This document shows, in pieces, positions 42,628-48,354 of a stretch of 48,354 bases of DNA (positions within the stretch are counted from its first letter, which is position 1; every line of letters begins with the position of its first letter). A model generated the notes under the pieces. The model worked only from the letters and a program-made list of their open reading frames with translations, ran no database searches and had not been told where the DNA came from. A program made the translations under genes and the position numbers. Source of the stretch: Burkholderiales bacterium PBB3 (GTDB taxonomy: Bacteria > Pseudomonadota > Gammaproteobacteria > Burkholderiales > Burkholderiaceae_C); the NCBI GenBank assembly GCA_002256115.1, contig NKIK01000034.1, positions 1 to 48,354 of the forward strand. Reading direction: 5' to 3'.

Positions 42628-44112
42628 TCAGACCAGTGCGGCGCGTAGCTTTTGGTGAATGCCACCAAACCCACCATTGCTCATGCACAGAATATGGTCG
42701 CCGGGTTGTACCGTGGCCAGCACTTGGGCCACCACCGCGTCCACCTGGTTGGCCACCTGGGCACGGCTGCCCATGGGGGCCAGGGCTTGCGCGGCATCCC
42801 AGTCCAGACCGCCGGTGTGGCAAAAAGCCAGGTCGGTTTCTTCGAGGCTCCAGGGCAACTGGGCCTTCATGGCCCCGAGCTTCATGGTGTTGGAGCGCGC
42901 CTCAAACACGGCCAGAATGCGCGCGGTGCCCACGCGGCGGCGCAGGCCGTTGACGGTGGTGCGGATGGCCGTGGGGTGGTGGGCAAAGTCATCGTAAATG
43001 GTGACGGCAGCCGCATCGGGCGCAGTTTTTAGCGGTGCATGGGCCAATATTTCCATGCGGCGCTTCACATTTTCAAAGCTGGCCAGGGCTTGGGCTGCTA
43101 CGTCGGCAGGTACACCTACATGGTCAGCGGCTGCGATGGCGGCCAGAGCGTTGAGCTGGTTGTGCACCCCGCCCAGTGACCACTGCACGCGCGCCACAGG
43201 CTGGCCCCGGTGCAATACGGCAAAGTCGTGCGGTTCGCCGTCGGCGCTGAAGTCGCTGACCGCCGTGCCAAAGCTGCGCACCTCACTCCAGCAGCCTTGG
43301 TGTAGCACGCGCGCCAGGCTTTCCTCTAAGCCATTGGTCACGATGCGCCCGGTGCTGGGTACGGTGCGCACCAGGTGGTGAAACTGGCGCTCAATCGCGG
43401 CCAGGTTGTCAAAGATGTCGGCGTGGTCGAATTCCAGGTTGTTCAGCACGGCCGTCCGGGGACGGTAGTGGACGAACTTGCTGCGTTTGTCGAAGAAAGC
43501 GGTGTCGTATTCGTCGGCCTCTATGACGAAATACCCTGCGTTGGGACGGCGGTGGGACGGCGGATGGCTTTGCTCCGTGTCCCCCGCCCGCTTTGCGGGC
43601 TCCTCCTTTACCTGCGCAAAGCCCTCCACCGCCCCACCGCCTAGGCGTGCGGACACGTCAAAGTTCATGGGTACACCCCCCACCAGGAAGCCGGGTTGCA
43701 AACCAGCGCATTCCAAAATCCAGGTCAGCATCGCCGTGGTGGTGGTTTTTCCGTGGGTACCGGCCACCGCCAACACATGGCGGCCTTGCAATACATGTTC
43801 GGCCAGCCACTGGGGGCCGCTGGTATAGGCTGCGCCGGTGTTCAAAATCGCTTCCATCAGCGGAAACTTTGGTGTGCCGTCCGCCAAGCGCGCCCGGCTA
43901 ACCACATTGCCCACAACAAACAAATCGGGTGCTAAGTCCAGTTGGTCGGCACCAAAACCCTCTATCAAGTCAATGCCCAGGGCGCGCAATTGGTCGCTCA
44001 TCGGCGGATAAACCCCGGCGTCGCAGCCGGTGACACGGTGGCCCGCCTCGCGGGCCAGCGCTGCCAGGCCGCCCATGAAAGTGCCGCAAATACCCAAAAT
44101 ATGAATGTGCAT
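42628..44112 (-). CDS. mpl: UDP-MurNAc:L-Ala-gamma-D-Glu-meso-DAP ligase Mpl, with in-frame element insertion
   Basis: The 494-residue murein-recycling ligase reattaches recovered tripeptide to UDP-MurNAc. Motifs are HIHILGICGTFMGGLAALAR, the P-loop [14 protein letters not shown] near residue 117, GYFVIEADEYDTAFFDKRSK, NNLEFDHADIFDNLAAIERQ, and IYDDFAHHPTAIRTTVNGLR. Between SARLGG and YFVIEADEYD the protein has about 32 extra residues (about 158-189, including AQVKEEPAKRAGDT) encoded by palindromic element D. The reading frame is kept, and the site is a surface loop in relatives, so activity may survive. Confidence 0.94.
   Translation of the reverse strand: MHIHILGICGTFMGGLAALAREAGHRVTGCDAGVYPPMSDQLRALGIDLIEGFGADQLDLAPDLFVVGNVVSRARLADGTPKFPLMEAILNTGAAYTSGPQWLAEHVLQGRHVLAVAGTHGKTTTTAMLTWILECAGLQPGFLVGGVPMNFDVSARLGGGAVEGFAQVKEEPAKRAGDTEQSHPPSHRRPNAGYFVIEADEYDTAFFDKRSKFVHYRPRTAVLNNLEFDHADIFDNLAAIERQFHHLVRTVPSTGRIVTNGLEESLARVLHQGCWSEVRSFGTAVSDFSADGEPHDFAVLHRGQPVARVQWSLGGVHNQLNALAAIAAADHVGVPADVAAQALASFENVKRRMEILAHAPLKTAPDAAAVTIYDDFAHHPTAIRTTVNGLRRRVGTARILAVFEARSNTMKLGAMKAQLPWSLEETDLAFCHTGGLDWDAAQALAPMGSRAQVANQVDAVVAQVLATVQPGDHILCMSNGGFGGIHQKLRAALV
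43548..43641 (+). repeat. Variable-arm palindromic element, copy D (94 bp, inside mpl)
   Basis: Arms of 26 bp (43548-43573 and 43616-43641), starting GGCGGTGGG, match with three differences. The core has GTGTCCCCCGCCCGCTTTGC and GGGCTCCTCCTTTACCTGC, nearly identical to copy B. It is read in frame on the opposite strand as part of mpl. Confidence 0.87.
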
Positions 44113-44157
44113 GGCGGCATTCTAAAGGCGGCCCGCACCTGGGAATGGTAGGTGTTT

Positions 44158-44225
44158 TAAGTGCCAAATAGGCCTCTGGACCCCATGAAACGTGCGGGAG
44201 CAGCTCCTGTTTCTATAGCGTTTGG
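44158..44225 (-). repeat. Dispersed repeat, copy g
   Basis: The sequence contains GTGCCAAATAGGCC, then CATGAAACGTGCGGGAGCAG (core TGCGGGAGCA at 44193-44202) and CTCCTGTTTCTATAGCG. It shares GCCAAATAGGC with copy f and the core with all copies. It is an intact, unoccupied site for the IS1111-type element. Confidence 0.78.
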
Positions 44226-44229
44226 TTTT

Positions 44230-44598
44230 TTAAACCGGCGCTGCCAAGTACAAGGCCACCAGCCCCAGCACGGCGGGCACCGTCTGGATGTACAAAATCC
44301 GCACCATCACCGTGGCGGCACCCCAGATGCCGGCCACGGCCACACAGCTCAGGCCAAAGTAGGCAAAGGCCGTGGCAATGGCTGGGTTGGGGTAGACCAA
44401 GCCCAGCAAACAGGCCGCAGCCAAAAATCCGTTGTAGCAACCCTGGTTGGACATGGCCACGGCGCGGGATTCGACCTCCGCCTTAGGAATACCAAACACC
44501 TTGGCACCGCGCGATTTGAACAACACGGTCTCCAGCAAAAAGATGTAAACGTGGATCAGGAAGACGAGGCCGATGAGGACTTGGGCGGCGATTTGCAT
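44230..44598 (-). CDS. DUF1304-family small membrane protein
   Basis: This 122-residue integral membrane protein has four helices: IAAQVLIGLVFLIHVYIFLL, NGFLAAACLLGLVYP, AIATAFAYFGLSCVAVAGIW and VPAVLGLVALYLAAPV. FKSRGAKVFGIPKAEVE and MSNQGCYNGFLAA are the family signatures. Its function is unknown. The ATG at 44598 fits the family; the longer open frame (to 44790) would overlap the divergent regulator. It is probably controlled by that TetR protein. Confidence 0.8.
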   Translation of the reverse strand: MQIAAQVLIGLVFLIHVYIFLLETVLFKSRGAKVFGIPKAEVESRAVAMSNQGCYNGFLAAACLLGLVYPNPAIATAFAYFGLSCVAVAGIWGAATVMVRILYIQTVPAVLGLVALYLAAPV

Positions 44599-44649
44599 GG
44601 CAATTTCTTTCAAAAAGGTGAGACATGGGCTGGGAAGAGGTGGAGAATA

Positions 44650-44664
44650 CATAATCACGTTATG
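44650..44664. promoter_or_regulatory. Candidate TetR operator
   Basis: CATAATCACGTTATG is an interrupted palindrome (CATAA / TTATG) in the 115-bp gap between the DUF1304 gene and the divergent TetR gene. TetR regulators often bind such sites between themselves and their target. No direct support is available. Confidence 0.4.
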
Positions 44665-44713
44665 TTTGTAAAGCCTTGGTTTGAACTTTAGGTGACCCGT
44701 TAAAATTTTTAGA

Positions 44714-45394
44714 GTGACCGCTCTCCATCCCCCCTCAGAACCCGAAGCCTCCCCCAAACCTGACGGGCGGCGCGAAAACGCCAGTGCCACGCAGGCCGCG
44801 CTGATGGCGTCGGCTGCGCGCTTGATTGGCCTGCATGGCTACGGGGCCGCTTCGGTGGGCAGTATTTGCGCAGAGGCCAAGGTGACAGCCGGCGCGCTCT
44901 ACCACCACTATGGCGACAAAAAAGGCCTGTTTGCTGCGCTGGTAGAGAACATCGACGCGCAACTGGTGGCCGCCGCCTTGCAGACGGGTGCGCGCGTGCT
45001 GGAGGCTGGCGGCAACCACTGGGATGCGTTTTTGGCCACCACCGATACCGTGCTGGCTGCCGGGCTGGATGTGCCCATGCGGCGCATCATGCTGACCGAG
45101 GCCCCTGCCGTGCTGGGCGCGCAAGTGTGGGGCGAGATCCGCCAGCGCCAGGGTTTGGGTGCCATGCAGCGCCACATCCGGGCGCTGCAGAGCCAGGGCA
45201 TTTTTCTTCAGCACCATCCGCAGCGCCTGGCCCCCATTATTTTGGGCACGCTGTATGGTGCGATTGAGTCTTTGCCAGATCAGGCCGAGAGTGTTCCCCA
45301 GGCGCTGCAAGAGGCCAAACACTGTGTGCACGCCATGCTGGAGGCGCTGCGCGACCAGCCCCGTCTTGCCGCCGCAAACGCGGTATCCATGTAA
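44714..45394 (+). CDS. TetR/AcrR-family transcriptional regulator
   Basis: The 226-residue protein has an N-terminal HTH domain: AALMASAARLIGLHGYGAAS, then VGSICAEAKVTAGALYHHYG and DKKGLFAALVENI (about residues 27-75). A ligand-binding helical domain follows. The start is GTG 44714, after a short basic tail. It is divergent from the DUF1304 gene, which it most likely represses. GTGACC occurs at 44692 and again at the start codon. The effector is unknown. Confidence 0.88.
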   Translation: MTALHPPSEPEASPKPDGRRENASATQAALMASAARLIGLHGYGAASVGSICAEAKVTAGALYHHYGDKKGLFAALVENIDAQLVAAALQTGARVLEAGGNHWDAFLATTDTVLAAGLDVPMRRIMLTEAPAVLGAQVWGEIRQRQGLGAMQRHIRALQSQGIFLQHHPQRLAPIILGTLYGAIESLPDQAESVPQALQEAKHCVHAMLEALRDQPRLAAANAVSM

Positions 45395-45403
45395 GCCGCC
45401 CCG

Positions 45404-46093
45404 TCAGCGCCGTGTCGACCGCCCAACGCGGATGACGCCCAGCGCCAGCACACTGAGGGACAACAGCGCCACCAGCCCGCCCCAAAACCAATACGGCAGC
45501 CAAAGCGCTTGCGCGATGACGGCACTGTCAGACGGGTAGCGAACGCCATTGACCACCGCTTCGGCAGAAAACATGTAGTCCAGATCGGTGAACCAAGACA
45601 AACACAAAGTGACTGCTATCAGGTGCAACAGCAGCGCCGCCCAAACATCAGAGAAGTAGCGCGCAGCCAGCGCCAGAACCGCTGCGCTGATCAGTAAAAA
45701 GAAGATGCCAAAAACATTGCGCGCCCAGACCACCATGCAAACCAGCAGCAGTGCAGCGAGCAGCCCCAACAAGCCCCGCGCCCGTGGGGTGGAGCGCGCC
45801 AGCAGCAGGAGCGAAATGCCCGCCAGGCTGGGACCAATGAGGCCGCCCGCGGCAATGGCCGCAATCGCAATTGGCCCGGGGTTGCCCTGCCAGACTGCGC
45901 TGCCGGAGCCATCGGCATTGAGCTGCAAGTGGTCAAAATTTGCGCCCACCAAAAGCGCCGTGAGACCGTGGCCAAACTCATGTGCAAATGTGGCCAAGAG
46001 GGTTAGGGGGTAGAGCAACTGCCGCCCAAACGGCAGTTGCCATATCACCGCGATGGCAGTGGCCGCCAGGACCAAAATAAGGCGTTGATGCAT
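45404..46093 (-). CDS. M50-like membrane zinc peptidase family protein
   Basis: This 229-residue polytopic protein has the zinc motif HEFGHGLTALLVG (HExxH at 38-42) inside an early helix, followed by several hydrophobic segments and LLHLIAVTLCLSWFTDLDYM. It matches the pattern of the M50B-like peptidase family of intramembrane proteins. A second conserved Asp of site-2 proteases is not obvious, so it may be a non-proteolytic relative. It is convergent with the TetR gene (9 bp). Confidence 0.72.
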   Translation of the reverse strand: MHQRLILVLAATAIAVIWQLPFGRQLLYPLTLLATFAHEFGHGLTALLVGANFDHLQLNADGSGSAVWQGNPGPIAIAAIAAGGLIGPSLAGISLLLLARSTPRARGLLGLLAALLLVCMVVWARNVFGIFFLLISAAVLALAARYFSDVWAALLLHLIAVTLCLSWFTDLDYMFSAEAVVNGVRYPSDSAVIAQALWLPYWFWGGLVALLSLSVLALGVIRVGRSTRR

Positions 46094-46140
46094 GGTCTGG
46101 CGACTGTAGCCGCTCGGCTTTGGACCGAGCGAGTTACGCG

Positions 46141-46596
46141 TTACTGCGAGATATGCAGATCAAACGTAGCGCCGCTAGAGAACACGCAGCCGCCGGTGCC
46201 CAGCGTGGCATTGCTCATGGTGTAGGTGCATTTGGCATACGCGCCCCGGTTGCCCGCTGCATTGGCCGTGCCCTTGGAGGCGTTGGGTGCGCGGGTGGCC
46301 TCACCCACAAAACTTTCACCCCCCATCACGAAGGCAAATTCGCCCTGGCCGCGTTCGGGGTTGCTGATGGTGCCGGAGATGCGGCCCGCTGCGGCCGCAA
46401 TGTCATTGGTAGGGTAGAGCCGTGCGGTGTAGATGGGACGCACCGCCACTACGGCGACCGGCGCGTAGGCCTGGTTGGATGCGGCCGGGGCCTGGTGGAT
46501 AGGGACCACATAACAGCCCGACAAAAGAGCGCTGGAGAGGGTGAGCGCGGCAATAGTGCCAAGAGACTTGAAACGAACCACTGAAGGATTTCGCAT
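46141..46596 (-). CDS. Predicted lipoprotein of unknown function
   Basis: The protein has 151 residues with a type II signal peptide (SLGTIAALTLSSALLSGC; lipobox LSGC, Cys 28). The mature part (RISGTISNPERGQGEFAFVM; AKCTYTMSNATLGTGGCVFS) contains a pair of Cys that could form a disulphide, and beta-rich sequence. The function is not recognised. It stands alone on the minus strand, between the M50-like gene and the serine hydrolase. Confidence 0.68.
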   Translation of the reverse strand: MRNPSVVRFKSLGTIAALTLSSALLSGCYVVPIHQAPAASNQAYAPVAVVAVRPIYTARLYPTNDIAAAAGRISGTISNPERGQGEFAFVMGGESFVGEATRAPNASKGTANAAGNRGAYAKCTYTMSNATLGTGGCVFSSGATFDLHISQ

Positions 46597-46658
46597 AGAT
46601 TCAATCCGTTGTTGCAGGAATTGCAGTATGACGCAGAGTGCGCGCCGTGGCGAGAGCG

Positions 46659-47744
46659 CTAATTTTTGAGGTAGGCCTTCACCGCACGCACCAGCAGGTC
46701 CGGCTCATCCGACTTGAAATCACCGTTGGTGAAAAAGACCACCGTGATGCCCAGGCGTTTGATGAACCAAGTCTCTGCATTGAAGCCGGTGATGGAACCG
46801 GCATGGCCCCAGGCCTCGCCCCAGGGCGTGTCGACGATGCTGCAGCCCATGCCGTAGCCACTGCTGGGCTCTTCCACTTGAGGCTTGCACATCTGGGCCA
46901 CGGTCTTTGCAGGCAGCAATTTTGAGTCGCGAAACAGCGCATTCAGAAACGCTGCGTAGTCGCCCGCCGTGGTCACTACGGCACCGTCCCCGGTGATAGC
47001 GTTCCACCCGGTGTAGCTCACATCGGTGGGGCGGCCTCTGTCGAAATCGTAGCCATGGGCCAGCCCGGCGCTGGCGGGCTTGGCGCCCACGGTGCTGGAT
47101 GGCATGCCGACCGCATCAAAAATACGCCGCTGTACGGCTTTGGCATAACTGGTGTTGTCGGCTTGCTCGATCACACCGCCCAGCACGACGTAGTTGCTAT
47201 TGTTGTAGCCATATTCCGCTCCGGGCTTGAACTCGGCGTCTTCGTCATAGGCAAAGGCCAGCGATTCCTGGATGGAGTAGCGCTTGTCGCGGTTGTCGTT
47301 GGCATCTTCGCCAAAGGCATCCGTGTAGTACTCGGCCAGACCCGAGCGGTGCTTGAGCAATTGCTCTACGGTGACAGACCGGATATTGCGCAGCGCCTGG
47401 ATGCCTTCAATGCCCTTCACCCATTTGTAAGCGGGCTCTTTCAGCTTGACTTTGTTTTCTTGAACCAATTGCAGGGCGGCCACTGCGGTAACCAACTTGC
47501 CGCTGGACGCGATATAAAAACGGGTGTGTTCGGTGACCGGTTCTTGGGTCTTCAGGTTGGCCACACCGGCAGTGGCGATCTGCCGGCCATCGAGGCCTGA
47601 AACTAGCAGCACCGCACCGGGCAGCTTCTCTTTTTTAACCAGTTGGTCCAAAAAACGCTGAAGGGGCCCTGCCAGGGCCATGGCCGGAGCCGCCAAGACC
47701 AGCACTGCTGCAGTAGCGACAAAAAAATGTAGCGGCTTCAGCAT
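46659..47744 (-). CDS. Secreted serine hydrolase, class C beta-lactamase fold
   Basis: This 361-residue protein has a Sec signal peptide (LHFFVATAAVLVLAAPAMALA). The catalytic SxxK is SSGK (Ser 80, Lys 83), with a YxN motif in EYGYNNSNYVVLGG and the third motif HAGS in WGHAGSITGFN. This fits the beta-lactamase/DD-peptidase/esterase superfamily; the exact substrate cannot be inferred. ATG 47744 precedes the signal peptide. The open frame extends upstream to 47960, but that part lacks a plausible leader. Confidence 0.85.
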   Translation of the reverse strand: MLKPLHFFVATAAVLVLAAPAMALAGPLQRFLDQLVKKEKLPGAVLLVSGLDGRQIATAGVANLKTQEPVTEHTRFYIASSGKLVTAVAALQLVQENKVKLKEPAYKWVKGIEGIQALRNIRSVTVEQLLKHRSGLAEYYTDAFGEDANDNRDKRYSIQESLAFAYDEDAEFKPGAEYGYNNSNYVVLGGVIEQADNTSYAKAVQRRIFDAVGMPSSTVGAKPASAGLAHGYDFDRGRPTDVSYTGWNAITGDGAVVTTAGDYAAFLNALFRDSKLLPAKTVAQMCKPQVEEPSSGYGMGCSIVDTPWGEAWGHAGSITGFNAETWFIKRLGITVVFFTNGDFKSDEPDLLVRAVKAYLKN

Positions 47745-47812
47745 GGTGTTGGCCTGGCTTGGCGCTGTGTGCGCCGGTTCGGTTATCACGGGCGTTGCAC
47801 CCGTGCCGCGCT

Positions 47813-48145
47813 TTACTCGGTGACGGTGGGGGCCATCATTCCACCGATGACGCCCGCGCCCACGCCCAGCACCAAAATCACCAGGCCAGCGATGGCCCAT
47901 TTGCGCTGCACGCTCTTGAAGTGCTCTACGCTGTCCCACTTCTTGTTGCGCCAAGCCCATTCATTGCCTTTGGCACCCAGCATGAAGAACATGACGAAGT
48001 TGACGAAAGGCACAAACATCAACAATGCGATGAAGGTGCCATTGAAAAGGCCCCACACCCAATTCATCAACATGGCACCCCAGTTCCAGCCCTTGATTTC
48101 TTCGGGGACGATGGACTCTTTACCTTGACCGGACGTGTTTTGCAT
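47813..48145 (-). CDS. Small membrane protein of unknown function
   Basis: The protein has 110 residues, starting at ATG 48145 (AGGA 6-7 nt upstream). Hydrophobic segments are NWGAMLMNWVWGLFNGTFIA, LLMFVPFVNFVMFFMLGA and WAIAGLVILVLGVGAGVIGG, with the Trp/Lys-rich loop GNEWAWRNKKWDSVEHFKSV between them. This resembles small proteins often annotated as ribonuclease G-adjacent membrane proteins, but I do not assign a function. Confidence 0.6.
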   Translation of the reverse strand: MQNTSGQGKESIVPEEIKGWNWGAMLMNWVWGLFNGTFIALLMFVPFVNFVMFFMLGAKGNEWAWRNKKWDSVEHFKSVQRKWAIAGLVILVLGVGAGVIGGMMAPTVTE

Positions 48146-48201
48146 GGGTTTTCCTAGTTGTGAAGCCCCCAGCATAAACGCGGATATTACTTTTCCTTAC
48201 G

Positions 48202-48229
48202 TCTGAATCTGAATCTGAATTGATCTGAA
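48202..48229 (+). repeat. TCTGAA hexamer repeat
   Basis: TCTGAA occurs three times in tandem (48202-48219), with a fourth copy after a 4-bp gap (48224-48229). It lies in the intergenic gap at the right end of the window, upstream of a partial frame, and could vary in copy number. Confidence 0.7.
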
Positions 48230-48320
48230 TCGTGGTTTCTATTGATCTTTTCATAATTCATGACAACCAATCGCTATCTCATGCGTTATATCCTGAACGG
48301 GTTGTTTGGAGATACGAGAC

Positions 48321-48354
48321 ATGGTCAAGCGAGCGATGGACGATGCAACGAAGA
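48321..48354 (+). CDS. Possible start of a new gene (cut by window edge)
   Basis: ATG 48321 is preceded by GGAG at 9 nt and reads MVKRAMDDATK to the edge. Only eleven codons are visible, so the product cannot be named. The preceding 175 bp are AT-rich and free of other genes. Confidence 0.35.
   Translation, partial: MVKRAMDDATK

Overview
The window is chromosomal DNA of a beta-proteobacterium, most likely Comamonadaceae close to Rhodoferax or Polaromonas. This assignment rests on high GC content, gene order and protein character (for example a CobW / DksA-like / STAS-like / mraZ order and a dense dcw cluster). It is an inference from memory of the group, not a database match.

Layout. Positions 1-318 hold the start of a chemotaxis receptor (minus strand). 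Positions 447-5899 hold rlmI, a His-rich CobW GTPase, a DksA-like protein with a long Ala/Lys/Pro tail, and a STAS-like protein. Positions 6150-24908 are a complete division and cell-wall (dcw) cluster: mraZ-rsmH-ftsL-ftsI-murE-murF-mraY-murD-ftsW-murG-murC-ddl-ftsQ-ftsA-ftsZ-lpxC. Most joints overlap by 4 bp, and mraZ is preceded by a four-box, 10-bp-period MraZ operator. Next come an orphan flagellar-rod-like protein, a secreted metalloprotease, and the minus-strand genes ruvC, a CdsA-like gene and a PlsC-like gene. An HNH nuclease broken by one amber codon follows, flanked by two inverted copies of a palindromic element. The minus-strand set mtgA / tonB-like / RNase II-like faces the plus-strand rodA and tldD. 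Positions 37616-39964 hold two unknown small genes and a DAHP synthase gene behind an aromatic-residue leader peptide and attenuator. Positions 40048-41501 are an intact IS110-family (IS1111 group) element. The remainder holds a GNAT gene, an unknown gene, mpl with an in-frame palindromic element, a DUF1304 gene divergent from a TetR regulator, an M50-like peptidase, a lipoprotein, a serine hydrolase and a small membrane protein.

How the genes work together. The core theme is peptidoglycan synthesis and division: precursor ligases MurC/D/E/F and Ddl, lipid steps MraY and MurG, polymerases FtsW/FtsI, RodA and MtgA, the FtsQ/L/A/Z divisome, and recycling through Mpl. LpxC is the committed step of lipid A synthesis, and the CdsA- and PlsC-like pair points to phospholipid metabolism.

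Most unusual content. (1) The IS1111-type element sits exactly inside a dispersed repeat. Its 325-bp 3' non-coding region carries short segments matching both halves of that target and both IS ends, in the order expected of a bridge/seek RNA. Six unoccupied copies of the repeat lie elsewhere in the window, three of them inside murD, murC and an RNase gene. (2) The DAHP synthase gene has a textbook ribosome-mediated attenuator with a leader peptide of seven aromatic residues in eight. (3) Four 94-104 bp palindromes share a conserved core but have locus-specific, mutually complementary arms; one lies in frame inside mpl. A second, smaller family behaves the same way.
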